Assembly: GCF_000208925.1 (NCBI RefSeq)
Contig: NW_001914861.1
Span: 146,399-210,398 of the forward strand
From: Entamoeba histolytica HM-1:IMSS
Lineage: Eukaryota > Evosea > Mastigamoebida > Endamoebidae
Direction: 5' to 3'
Length of the DNA stretch: 64,000 nucleotides
Made by a program: the position numbers and the translations under genes. This document shows, one piece after another, positions 32,892 to 44,427 of this stretch. Position 1 is the first letter of the stretch, and every line of letters begins with the position of its first letter. The notes under the pieces were generated by a model, which was not told the DNA's origin, ran no database searches, and was given only the letters and a program-made list of their open reading frames with translations.

Positions 32892-34383
32892 TTAGTTTTG
32901 TTGTTCAAGAGCAATTTGTTCAACTCGTGAAACAAAATCTGCAAATTCTATTTTTGTGCATGCTTTTTGGAAGAACGGATTTTTAACTGATGATTCCGTT
33001 GAAGGACGTTGGTCAGGATTAACTGATAAACAACCATTAACATAATCTAATAATTCTTTTGACCAACTACCAGTTGTAATAGGAGGAACACCTTTAGTAC
33101 TAATTTGAAATAAAGCTCTTAAAGGAGGATCATCCATATAAGGAGGATATCCTTCCATCATTTCTCTACACATAATTCCTAAAGACCAAACATCAATTAA
33201 ACAGTTATAGTCTTTTCCTTTAATAACTTCAGGAGCCATCCAATAAGGTGTTCCAACGATTGTATTTCTTTTTGATTTATTTTTAGTTAATTGAACTGAC
33301 ACACCGAAGTCTGCTAATTTAACTTCTCCATTATGATTAATTAGAATATTATCTGATTTTATGTCACGATGAATTCTATGAAAACTATGAACATATCTTA
33401 ATGCTTCATTAGTTTCTCGTGCAACATAAGCAATTTGTGGTTCATTCATAGCAACAGATGGAAAGAATTCTAATATTGCAGTTAAATTATTACGATCCAT
33501 AAATTCCATAGAAATATATAAATAATTGTCTAATTCAAAACATCCAAAGAACCCAACAATATTTGGATGTTTTAATGTTTGCATTATTTTTATTTCTTGT
33601 AAATTAATTGAATCATCTTCTATTTTAATTTTCTTCACTGCTCGTTCTTCTTTGGTCTTTTTATCTACACATTGAAATACTACTCCACTTACTCCTTCTC
33701 CTATTTGTTGCCAATTATCAAATAATTCTGTTGGATTTCCTGGCTGTACAATATCTTTTAAGGTAATTGTTGTTTCATTTTCTGGCATTGGTGGTGGTCC
33801 AAGAGGTTGATCCTCAAGTTTTTTCGTAAATTGAATGACTTGCATTGCTTCTTTTTCATTTGACTTAATTTCTTCTTTTGTAATTCCTAATGCAATAAAC
33901 ATATTTTCCCATTCTGGTGGTATTCCACAAAATCCTCCTTCATTATAAGTAACATGTGTAACATGGTCCATTGTTTCTGGTTCTCCAATATATTTGTTTA
34001 ATACAACAGAAATGGCTGCCATCCATAACCCACATTCATCCTCAGTCCCACACTATTTGTAATTACTTTTTATTTTTCTTTCTTTTATTCAATAAACAAC
34101 AAACTTGAATGAAATATGTTTTATTTTGTAATGGTGATACTAATTGAAAACATGGTTGTTTCTTCATTTCAGGACTTCGTGTAATTGTCCCAAATGCTAA
34201 AGGAATATATCCCTTTAAATGAAGTTTTTGTTCATCAAAATAATATAATATATCATTTGTTAATACAAACCATCTTTGAAGCCAATTTCGAACTATGTGC
34301 CCTCTTTTTACCATAAACCCTTCTTTGATAATTTTATTAGTTGGGATAGAGACATAAGAAAATGTAGCTAAATCAATCGACAT
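32892..34383 (-). CDS. PAK-family Ser/Thr kinase with PH, CRIB and kinase domains, two exons
   Basis: Spliced gene: complement(join(32892..34052, 34105..34383)), 479 residues. The 52-bp intron (34053-34104) starts GTTTGT and ends AATAG; splicing replaces a dead-end tail by CGTEDECGLW, which completes the C-terminal helix of the PH domain. PH domain: about residues 20-106 (EGFMVKRG, WLQRWFVLTNDILYYFD). CRIB/PBD: residues 115-150 (IGEP...HVTHV...GIPPEW), which binds GTP-loaded Rac or Cdc42. Kinase: about 207-470 with IGEGVSGVVF, Lys233, HRD at 321-323, DFG at 341-343 and GTPYWMAPEV. All catalytic residues are present. The order PH-CRIB-kinase matches amoebozoan PAKs involved in polarity and phagocytosis, with phosphoinositide plus Rac input. 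Confidence 0.95.
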
Positions 34384-34405
34384 ATCAATTCTCTTATTAT
34401 TTTAA

Positions 34406-34412
34406 AGTTCTT
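34406..34412 (-). promoter_or_regulatory. GAAC promoter box of PAK gene
   Basis: AAGAACT on the minus strand, 22 nt upstream of the ATG at 34383; an exact WWGAACT match. Confidence 0.5.
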
Positions 34413-34598
34413 ATTACTTTTTTATTCTTTTTTTATTTCTTTTTTTCTAAAAAAAATATTATTTTTTTCTTTTTTAAGATTTTAAATTCATACTATTATT
34501 ATACACGATTATTTTGAATGTTTCTTATACATAGCATATTTTTATCCATAAAAAAATATAACAAAAAGATATTTTGTATCATTTAAATAAATCATTCA

Positions 34599-37500
34599 TT
34601 AGTGAAACGATGGTGGTAAGTTGAGACCATTTCTTTTATTACTGGCTGTGTTAGCTTTGAGATTTTCTAATCGTTTTTGTTGTTCTTGTTCTTTGTTTTG
34701 GGCTTGTATTTGTTGAGCCTTTTCTTTATTTAATACAAGACTTGGAAGTGAGAATTGTTTCACACGTAAACAAGAACCAATTTGGAAGTCTATTTGTGGA
34801 GAGGGGGATGGTTCTGAATCATTTTTTGTTGTTAATGTATCCCCAAATGGGAAAAGCTCATCACTCTTTAAACCAATTTGGTCTATTTTTTGTTGAGTGT
34901 TAGAAATAATGGAATCTTTAATAGTAGAAGATTCTTGTGTATTATTTGTTTGGCTTTGTGGAGGATTATTAAATACAAACTTTGAAAAAGCATTACTGTC
35001 TTGTGGCTTTGTATCAGAAGATAAAAATGAACTGAAATCAGTTTTTGGAATACTAAACAAGGAAGTAAGAGATGTGTTTGATTTTGTTTCTTGAGTTGGT
35101 TGTGGTTGAGAATTAGAAAGTTGTTGGAGTTTGAGGAGTGGATTATCTTTATCTTCATGGTTAGGCATATCAAATACATTTAAATTTAATTGGGGTATAG
35201 GTTTTATATCATCATTTTCCATTTGGCTTTGTTCTTCACTACCACTTTCATTACTATCAACTTGTTCCATACTATGTTCATTTTCATCACTTGTGTTAAC
35301 TGTTTCATCATTAGTATTCTTATTTTCATCAACTTTTTGAGTTTGTTGTTCATTTTGTTTTAATTTAAGAGTTGTTAAAGGTTCAACTTTAGAGAAATTA
35401 TCAGTGTTAGATGGTATTTCTTCTTTCTTTTGAGTTGTTTCATTGAAAATATTACTAAATTGAGTAGTAGTAATAATAGGTTGTTTTTGTTCTTGAGCAA
35501 ATCGTTCAATTGGATTTTGTGTATTTCTGTTTGTGAGTCTATTTTTGAATGCATCAATTGCATCTGGACTTTCTTTGAAAGGGTCTTTACTTTTTTGAAG
35601 TTGTGATCGAGTTTCATTTAATTCTTCTTGTAACTTCTCTTTTTCAATCTTCCATTTTTGTGTTTTATTATTAATTTCTTCTTCCATTTGTTTTTGTTTC
35701 TGTTGTTGTTCTTGTATTTCAGATTGATACTTTTTGAGTTGATTATTAATATCTGTCTTAAGATTACTTATTTCTTGTTCATTTTCTTTATTTTCATTTT
35801 GCATTTTTTCAATAACTTGTTTTTGGGTTTCAATTTCTTTTTCTTTGATTACTAATTGACTTTTTGGAACAACATCTTTTTTATTATACAATTCTTCCAT
35901 TCTTTTCTTCCATTCATCATTTTCTGCTTGTTCAATTTGAATCTTTTCCTTAAGATATTCAATTTCGATCTTTAATTTATCTTCTTGCTCATTTGATTTA
36001 ATGAATTTATTTTGAGAATCGTTTAATGAAATGAGCTGATGTAATCTATTATTTTCTTGTTGTAAATATAATATAATGTTTTTACTTGTTTCATCAATTC
36101 CTTGTTGATGAATAACATTTCCAATAATTCCTTCAAGTTTAGTTAAGTTCATATTTTGTTCTTCTATTTGTTGTTTAAAGAGTGACTCTTTTCGTTTAAG
36201 ATCAAGTTGTTTTTCTTCAAATCCTTTTTGTGCTTCAATTAATGCCTGAAGACCAATATTTATTTCTTCATTACTTTTAATTTCTATTTTTAATTCTTTG
36301 AGTTTATTTTGAATACCCCTTAATAAAATATCATTCTCTTCTTTTTCTTTCTTTATCTTTGTTAATTCTTCAACATTCTTTTGGATTTCTTGAATTTGAA
36401 TTTCTTTTTTTTCTTTTTCTAATTTAATAGTTTCATATTCATTTTTAATTGATTGTACTTCTTGTTCTTTTGAATCAGCTATTTCTTTCAATTCAAGTTG
36501 TTTTGTTGTAACCTCTTTTTTTAATTCATCAATTTCATTTTTACATTGTTTTTCATTTTCCTCTAATATTTTTCGTTGTTCTTCTTCTTTTTTCAAATCA
36601 AATAATAACTCTCCAATTTTTTTTTGTAAACTGGAAGTTGTTTCATCTACACAATCAACTTTTTCTTTATTTTTCCAAATAATTTGAACAAGTTGATTTT
36701 GTTTTGCAATGTTTTCAGTTTGTTCCTTTTCTAAGTACTCAACTCTCTTTTGAAGACATTGTTTTTCAATTGTTAACATTTCAATAGTATCTTCTTTTTC
36801 TTTAACAAGGTCTATATTTGTTGAAATTGGATCAAATTTTCCTTCAAAAGCTTTTATCTTTTGTTCTAATACATTATTTGTACTTTTCAATGACTCTAAT
36901 TGATTTTCCAAGTCAACTTTTGCAATTGTTGATATTTTAAATTCTCCTTGAAGTTCTTGCCACATAGATTTCCAGTGTTCAGTTTCTTGTTTAGCAGAAA
37001 CAACAACAGACTGATAATAATTTGAGTCTTTAATAAGTTGTTGTTGTTTATTTTCCAAATCTTCATTTTCTTTTTGAAGTCTAGTAATTTCTTCTTTTCT
37101 TTTTTCATTTAATTCTTCACTTACATTAAGTTGTCTTTTCATTTCAGATAATTTGATTTCAGTTCTACTATTATTGAAAAGAGCATCATTGCTGAGTTGT
37201 AATTTGAGTTGGCTGTTTTCTTGTTGAAGTTCATACATCTTTTCGACTTTCTTTTTCATTTCATCCCAATCTGATGATTCTGATGATTTTTTAAGTTCTT
37301 CAATCTTTTTCTTTTTAAGACTATCTAATTCAATTTGAGTATTTGCCAACTTTTCTGTCAACTCTTCATTTTCTCTTATTATTTCTTGTTTAAATGGTAA
37401 ATTGATTTTAAAATTATCATTGTCATTACCTTTTTGTTTCACAAGTGCATTTTCAAGTTCTTCATTTTCTCTTTTCAATAACTCTATAATTTCATTTTTT

Positions 37501-38121
37501 TTAATTATCCCTTCTTCACATCTTTTTAGTTCATTGATAGCTTCTTCTTTTATTTTCTGAATGATTTCTTTGAGTTGAATTTCTCTTTCTTCTTTAGAAA
37601 ATACATTAATTCCTTCTTCTTCTAATTCTTGTTTTAGGTATTGAACAAAAAGAATATGTTCATTTTCATTGAATTTATTAAACTCATCTAGTAAAATTGA
37701 TGCTTCCATTCTTTTATTTTCTGGGATTAACTTCAAAATTCCATCAACAGCAACACTATTTTGAATATGCATTTGTTTAGGAGGTTCAGTTTCTTTAATT
37801 GCATTTTGGACTTGAAGTTTTGCGATTTCTTGTGACAAAGTCTCAATTTTTTGGAGATTATTTATTTCGTTTTGTTTTAATTGTTGAATAACCGACTACG
37901 AAATTAATTTCAAATACGGTTTATAAGAGAATTAAATAACTTTTTTTTTCTATAAAACAAACTTGTTGAGAATTATATAATACATTAAATTTTTCACGGT
38001 CCATAAAATAATGTGTTTGTGATTGATTTAATTCTTGGTGGGTTTGTTTTAACTGGTCAATTAGTAAAGATTTTTCTTCAAGTAATTTTTGAATAATACT
38101 TTCCTTAGTAATTTCCTCCAT
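34599..38121 (-). CDS. Large coiled-coil protein, two exons
   Basis: Spliced gene: complement(join(34599..37895, 37963..38121)), 1,151 residues. The 67-bp intron (37896-37962) starts GTTTGT and ends CGTAG and restores frame as ...NSQQ/SVIQQL.... The N-terminal three quarters is nearly continuous Glu/Lys/Gln-rich coiled coil, resembling golgin, tether or centromere-type rods. The last 350 residues are low-complexity (Asn, Gln, Ser, Thr, Pro) with several short FSNIF / FSKFVF / LTSLFSIP segments. No GRIP, GRAB or other targeting domain was recognised, and no membrane anchor. The repeated Phe-containing short motifs in a disordered tail could be docking sites, but I assign no function. It is divergent from the gene at 38220, with about 98 bp between their starts. 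Confidence 0.75.
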
Positions 38122-38133
38122 TAGGTTTTTCTA

Positions 38134-38140
38134 AGTTCAA
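38134..38140 (-). promoter_or_regulatory. GAAC promoter box of coiled-coil gene
   Basis: TTGAACT on the minus strand, 12 nt upstream of the ATG at 38121, inside the 98-bp region shared with the divergent gene at 38220. Confidence 0.45.
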
Positions 38141-38219
38141 TAAGTTTTTGTTTTTTTAAATTTTATTTGTTATATATAACTTATTAATATATTCTATAAA
38201 TAGAATTGAGAAAAGAAAA

Positions 38220-39402
38220 ATGAAAAAACTAAAAAAGAAAAGGTATTGTGTTACTTTAAATCCAATGAACAATAAGGGAAATGAAGCTAAAACTAATTAT
38301 TTTTATAAGATATTAAAGACGATACGTGAATATATTATTCAACAACTAAATGATTTATTGAGATGGTTATTTGGAGAAATGATTCAAAATGAATGTATTG
38401 AAAATAATATTGAAATATTTGATGATGAAGATATACTAGATCTTGATTGTATACCTCGTGGATCAGAAAAATTTTTAAACCAATATGATCAAGATGAATT
38501 AGCCGACAAAATGTTAAAATATAAAGTTAAATATGGTCCAAATTCAGGAAGTTCTATTAAAGAAGTTTTAGAAAGAAAAGGTATTAATAATCTCAAAATT
38601 GAGTTTGATACATCTGATTATTATGTTCACAAAGTTTGTTTCTTTTAGTTGAATAATAAATTACTAATATTTCTTTAAATGAAATGAAAAAAAAAATAAT
38701 ATATATTAATAAAATTTATAGGCACAACTATTTAATGAAAAAAAAGATTCAAATCATTTGATTGGACAATTATTTCTTCGGGTTAATAATAAATTTAATA
38801 TCGTTAATTGTAAACGAGTTGTAATGCCTAATTTTTTTGAAAATGCATTTAAAGAAGGTGTTTATTTTATGGAACAGAAGTTATCAAAAACTGAATTAAA
38901 TTTAACAATTATTGAATGGTTACGATTACAAGACTATAGAATAGAACCAAAAGATGGAACTTTAATGCTTCCAGGTCAAATTCATCCTGGTTTAGGTATT
39001 GGTCATGAAATTGAAGAGATGTTAATGGATTTTATTTCTCGGAAAGGAAGAGATGGACCATTGAATACACCTGAACATTGGTACAATGCTTATCTTTATT
39101 ATATGCGATCTCATTTTCACTTTTTAAATCCTGCATTCGAAGGGCTTTTTCGTTCAATCAATGCAAGTATAAAAAAAGATATTGAAGAACATAGACTAAC
39201 AGGAGTAGCATGGGCTATTGCACAAGGGAAACTCTATCACAGACCAACAAAGGAACAAATTATTTGGGTAGCTTTAGAACAAGTTTATCCATTATCTCGT
39301 CGAATGAAAAATTATTTTGGTCAAGAATATACAGAAATAGTAATGAGAAATTATCATCCAAAAGATTACTTCATTGATTGGGATGATACATTGACTAAGT
39401 AA
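38220..39402 (+). CDS. Conserved-looking protein of unknown function, two exons
   Basis: Spliced gene: join(38220..38633, 38722..39402), 364 residues. The 88-bp intron begins GTTTGT and ends TTATAG and keeps frame as YYVHK/AQLFNEKK. The N-terminus is very basic, then amphipathic helices, then an acidic segment (DDEDILDLD). The C-terminal half carries ordered, non-repetitive sequence with a distinctive Pro/Gly/His motif, LPGQIHPGLGIGHEIEEML, followed by GRDGPLNTPEHWYNAYLYY. This kind of motif looks like a real active or binding site, and its style reminds me of bacterial conserved hypothetical proteins, but I cannot name the family. There is no signal peptide or membrane helix. The gene converges on the DHX16 gene, 80 bp away. 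Confidence 0.7.
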
Positions 39403-39482
39403 TATCAATTCATGTATTTGTTAAGTCATAATATTTCTGTTTTATTAAATTTAGTTATTAAAAACAGTAAAAGAAGTATTAT

Positions 39483-41918
39483 TTATTTTTTTTTACTACG
39501 GTATTTACGAATTGCATCTTTCATATCTTCTTCTTTAAATACATGAGGAGCAACTTCTACGAGCCATGATGGATCAATTTCAGAAACTTGACGAACATAT
39601 TCTTTTGTTGTTAGAACTAATTCATAAAATAAAATCCAACGAGGATTTTTATTAAACATACTTGAACTAGGATGAATTTCTATTGTTCTATTTTGTTTTA
39701 TTTGACGATAAATTCCTTCTTTAGTTAATTGAGCTGTATTAAGGAAATACCCACTTAACAGTGCTTTAAGTATTGACACGTTATCTTTTGATTTGAACAT
39801 TTGAATATCAACTCGTTCCATTATACTAACTAATTGGTCTCTAATATCATTTGCTTTATTTAATGCTCGTGCTTGAAGAAAATTGTCTCTACACCATCCA
39901 TCTGATTTTCCAGCATCAACCCATGAATTATAAACACCTAAAAGAGTAAGATGGTCTCCTTCAGGTCTAACAAAACCCTTTTTAATTGTATCTGCTATTT
40001 GGGCTTTTTCTTTTGGTCTATAAAACAATTCTCCTGATATTTGTAACATTGCACAAATTGTTGCAATTTCTTCAGAACATTGATATTGTTCAGATCCAAT
40101 AAGTACTCTTGCTAATGTTGGTGCTATAGGAAATTCTGCCATTTTTTGCCCTCTTTGAGTTAATTCTCCCTTTTGGTTGAAAGCACCTAATGCATATAAT
40201 TCTTCAAGAGCTCTCATTAATGATTCAGGACTTGGAGAATCCATAAAATCAAAGTGAAGAATATCATCAATTCCAAGTGTTTTTAATAATAAAATTACAG
40301 ATGAAAGATTAGATCGAATAATTTCTGGTGGTGTTGATTCTGGTAATTCTTTAGTAAAGGCATCTTTAGTATAAAGTCTATAACACTTCCCAGGAGATAC
40401 ACGACCAGCTCTTCCAGCTCTTTGGTCTGCAGATGCTTTACTAATTGGAACAATTTTTAAACTTTCCATTCCAGTTCTAGAATTATATTCATTAATTTTA
40501 CAATACCCAGAATCAATAACATAAACAATTCCATCAACTGTAAGTGATGTTTCTGCAATATTTGTTGCAACAACAACTTTCCTTGCATTTGGAGGTGTTG
40601 GAATAAATATTTGAGCTTGAATATCACTAGGTAATGCAGCATAAATTCTTGTAATGATCAATTCATCCATTTTTGTACCATATCCTCTTGTCCTTTCTTT
40701 AATTGCTTCAGCACACTCATCAACTTCTTCTTGTCCTGTAAGAAATATTAAAATATCACCTTTTGGCATTGTTGTATGAATTTGAATAGTTCTATTTACA
40801 GCAGCAACTAATGGATCAGGTTCAGGCTCTGTTAAATATTCAATTGTGACAGGAAATCTTCTTCCTGGAATAATAAATACTGGTGCATTATCAAAATACT
40901 CAGAAAATTTTTGAGTTTCTAAAGTGGCTGATGCTATAATCAATTTTAAGTCTGACCTAAATCTAATAATATCTTTTAATAATCCAAATAACAAATCTGT
41001 TGCTATTGTTCTTTCATGTGCTTCATCTATCATTATACAACTATAATCAGATAAATCTGGTTGATTCAAAAATCCTCTTAATAACATTCCATCTGTCATA
41101 TACTGAATTAATGTTCTATCAGATGTAACATCTTCAAATCGAACTGTATATCCAACCATTCCTCCTAATCGAGTTCCAACCTCTTCGGAAACTCTTCTTG
41201 CAATACTCATACAAGCAACTCTTCTTGGTTGTGTAACTCCTATTTTTCCTTTTTTACAATATCCATCTTCATATAAATATTGAGGTAATTGTGTTGTTTT
41301 ACCGCTGCCTGTTTCTCCTGCAATAATAACAATTTGGTTATTTCTTACTAATTTTAAAAATTCTTCACGTTTTTGATATACAGGTAAAGATTTTCTAATT
41401 TCATTCATTTCATCTTGTTTTGTTCTTTTTGAAGGGATTTCTTCTAATTCTTTTGCTCGTAATTCTAATATTTCCCGTTCGAGAGAATCTTCATCTTCTT
41501 GAAGTATCATTTTTTCAAAAGAACCATCATCTATTTTACTTCGTTCATCTATACTTTTACCAATAAAAATAGCTTTCTTTTGAGTATTCATCCATTGTTC
41601 ATTATCTTCATCTTTATAATTATCATAAATTGGTTTCTCTTCTATAACACTACCTGCTTTAGGAATATTATATTGAGGCTCATTAATTTGTTCTAAGGCA
41701 ATGCGTTGTTTAGCTAAATTATAAATATCTATTTTTCTTTGTAATTCTTTCTTTTCTGTTTCTGTTAATTCATTTTCATTGAACATTTCTTTTTCATCTT
41801 CAATTTCATCTCTTATTTCTCTTAATTTTTGGAACTCTCTTTTTGGAAGATATTGTTGTCTTGATTCAATACGTTTTTCATCCCATTGATTTGGTTCAGA
41901 TGGAGAGTTTTTTGACAT
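39483..41918 (-). CDS. DHX16: DEAH-box spliceosomal RNA helicase Prp2/DHX16
   Basis: An 811-residue ATP-dependent helicase. The N-terminal 175 residues carry a charged helix (QQYLPKREFQKLREIRDEIED) resembling the DHX16/Prp2-specific extension that contains YLxKRExxKLxxL. Walker A is GETGSGKTT (residues 201-209), followed by TQPRRVA, then DEAH at 298-301, SAT in IIASATLET, and QRAGRAGRV. The C-terminal winged-helix/ratchet and OB regions include FYRPKEKAQ, GDHLTLLGVYNSW and HPSSSMF...PRWILFYELV. Overall this is closer to DHX16 than to DHX8, DHX15 or DHX38. Prp2 activates the spliceosome before the first transesterification. An intact splicing helicase fits a genome with many short introns like those here. 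Confidence 0.95.
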   Translation of the reverse strand: MSKNSPSEPNQWDEKRIESRQQYLPKREFQKLREIRDEIEDEKEMFNENELTETEKKELQRKIDIYNLAKQRIALEQINEPQYNIPKAGSVIEEKPIYDNYKDEDNEQWMNTQKKAIFIGKSIDERSKIDDGSFEKMILQEDEDSLEREILELRAKELEEIPSKRTKQDEMNEIRKSLPVYQKREEFLKLVRNNQIVIIAGETGSGKTTQLPQYLYEDGYCKKGKIGVTQPRRVACMSIARRVSEEVGTRLGGMVGYTVRFEDVTSDRTLIQYMTDGMLLRGFLNQPDLSDYSCIMIDEAHERTIATDLLFGLLKDIIRFRSDLKLIIASATLETQKFSEYFDNAPVFIIPGRRFPVTIEYLTEPEPDPLVAAVNRTIQIHTTMPKGDILIFLTGQEEVDECAEAIKERTRGYGTKMDELIITRIYAALPSDIQAQIFIPTPPNARKVVVATNIAETSLTVDGIVYVIDSGYCKINEYNSRTGMESLKIVPISKASADQRAGRAGRVSPGKCYRLYTKDAFTKELPESTPPEIIRSNLSSVILLLKTLGIDDILHFDFMDSPSPESLMRALEELYALGAFNQKGELTQRGQKMAEFPIAPTLARVLIGSEQYQCSEEIATICAMLQISGELFYRPKEKAQIADTIKKGFVRPEGDHLTLLGVYNSWVDAGKSDGWCRDNFLQARALNKANDIRDQLVSIMERVDIQMFKSKDNVSILKALLSGYFLNTAQLTKEGIYRQIKQNRTIEIHPSSSMFNKNPRWILFYELVLTTKEYVRQVSEIDPSWLVEVAPHVFKEEDMKDAIRKYRSKKK

Positions 41919-42013
41919 ATGAATCTCTTTAATTTCTTTTTTTTTTTTTTTGATATTTTTAAATTTTCAAAATTCTCATCTAAGAAATAAATAAATCAAT
42001 TGTTTTGTTTGTT

Positions 42014-43631
42014 ATGAAAACTTTCATCATTTGGTTAAGCTTCATTGTTTTATGTTGTCATTGTCAAGAAACTCAAAAGTATGTTAATGAAGTTAAAGAA
42101 AAATTTATTGATGAATTAAAACAAGGAATGGAGGGAATTCATAAACTCAAAAAAGACTTAGTTTTTGCTTATAACCATCCACATGGAAAAACTAGAGACT
42201 ATTCTAAAGATATTCCTGAAGAAGATGAAGAAATTACTACATCATCTGATTCAGAGATGAATGAACAAATAGTAAATATTGATCATGGTTTGTCATCAAA
42301 ATAACATAGTTAATAAATAATTATTTTGTAGATTGTGGAAGTGGTGAAAAGGAATATTACAATTTAAATCTTAGTACATGTGGTGGACATTATACTGTTA
42401 GAATTAATGAATATTTTATTGATCAAGAATATTTCAATGCATCGGAAATTACTGTTACAGATTCTACATGTGAAACAACAGAATGTACTGTTAATGAATT
42501 TTTTATTGATGAAAATCTTTTTGAAATAGGTCAATTCAAATTTAATAAATGTGTTATCTTCAAATATAATAATAAGAATAATGATACTCGTTATATGTCG
42601 GAAGTTGATATTTCTTTAGTCTGTGATAATACAACACTTATTGATTCAACTCATTATGCATATAATTGTTCAACAATGAATGTTTGTTTATAATTAGAGT
42701 TATTTTATAAAATGAAATAAAAATTTAATGATCTGTACAGCTAGTTTGTGATGATAAAGTTATTTCTAATCATTTTTATTCCACTACTGATTATTCACAA
42801 TTTAAAAATTGTTTTACTGTACCTGTTCTTTGTAATGATAAGAGTCAATGCACTCAAATTACTGTTGATTGTCCTGAAGAATATCATTGTGATATAAAAT
42901 TTAATAATACACAACCTTGTAATATAAGTTGTAATGAAACAAGATTAGTATCACATTGTCTATGTCCACCAGATAAAAAAGGAAAATGGTGTGAAGAACA
43001 ATCTGATGTAGAATGTAATTTAGTTAGATTAGAGTCAAATGTTCAATCATTTTCACAAAGTAAATACCTTGACCAAGAAGATCCTAACGAAGAATTTGCT
43101 ATTCAAATATATCCTTTTGACGGTGTTAATGATATAGAAATTTCTGTTTATATCAACTGTACTAATCAAGTAAAGTATGACAACCAATACCAGTATTGGA
43201 TCAATACATCTTCTCTTATTTTTTCATCCGACCCTGAACGTCAGTTACAAGTAAACGTTATAAATTTTTATCACTTTTATGATCGGTCTGAAAATTTTGC
43301 TTCAAACATTACAAAAGAACAATATCTAGCACAACAACCAATTAAATTTATAATCAACTCTACGTTCTTAACAACAACAAAGTCATGGAATGGTGATTTG
43401 TTATATGCAGAAATTGTTATTAACCCTCATTTATCTTCTACTTCATTTGCATTATCAAAATTCTATATTCAAAGAAAACATACTGAAGAAAAGTACAATA
43501 AATATAATTGGATAAAACAAAATTGGTTGGTTTTAATTCTCGTCACTGGTGTTTTTCTTCTCATTCTCATGGCATTATTATGGTATTATTGGAAAAACAA
43601 ACAAGAGTTTGTTCATGTGAAAGAAGTTTAA
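42014..43631 (+). CDS. Type I membrane protein with Cys-rich ectodomain, three exons
   Basis: Spliced gene: join(42014..42287, 42332..42681, 42741..43631), 504 residues. Introns are 44 and 59 bp, both starting GTTTGT; the first ends GTAG and the second uses a CAG acceptor (the nearby TAG is out of frame). MKTFIIWLSFIVLCCHCQ is a signal peptide. The ectodomain has many Cys and Asn-glycosylation sites and one EGF-like stretch (CNETRLVSHCLCPPDKKGKWCEE). One membrane helix lies at about residues 466-489, followed by a 15-residue tail ending KNKQEFVHVKEV. The architecture is that of a surface receptor or adhesin. It recalls the Cys-rich ectodomains of Entamoeba transmembrane kinases but has no kinase domain. 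No partner can be inferred. The first exon includes a charged helical stretch and an acidic Ser-rich linker. Confidence 0.75.
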
Positions 43632-44427
43632 CTTACTTATTTTTGTTTTATTCATTATTTGACTATATAAAGATAAACAAAAATAACTATGATAACTAAG
43701 AATAACTTAAAACGGTTATTTTAGAGTCAAAAAGTTAGAGTTTATTATTTATAAAAATATTGTATCTAATTTACTCAGAAAAAATTTTATAAAAAACGTT
43801 AATAATAAAATTCATATATTTAGATATTATAATAAGTGAGATTTTATTATTATGTCATATTCAATATAATTTACTTCTTTTACCTTAAACTCTTTCTCTA
43901 ATATAAGTTTAATAGAATACCATGTTTTTTAATTTTTTTTGTAACGAACTATTGTTTAAATAATTAAAACATCCAAATTAGTTTATTTCGTGAGTTAAAA
44001 GTATTTTATATTTATCTGATTATAAATTAAATATTAATCAATTTATATTGTTTAGTAATAGTTTGTATTTATTGTTTCTCTTCATTATTATTGACTATTT
44101 ATTCTTTTGTATTATTTCAATCATTTGCTTTACTTCATTAATAGTATTTTTTATTTCTATTTGTTTTTTTTTTTTGAATCTATATCAAATGAATTAAATA
44201 TTAAATAATATTTTGATATGTTTGATTTGTATAATTTCTTTTTTTCTATATTTCTTCTTTTGGTTATCTTTCATTCTTTTTCTACATAATCTTCATGAAA
44301 TAATTATATTTTTATTGTTATTTTTATTACAACTTTACATTTTGTTTGTTTTGTATTCTTCTTTATTTTATTCTTCTTGTTATTTTATATTTTTGTTTGT
44401 TTTCAACAACTTCTTTCATTTATTTTA
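43632..44427. other. AT-rich spacer, 0.8 kb
   Basis: No gene recognised. It grades into pyrimidine-rich low-complexity sequence before the inverted-end element at 44428. The hydrophobic ORF that starts at 44213 comes from this T-rich composition. Confidence 0.5.
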
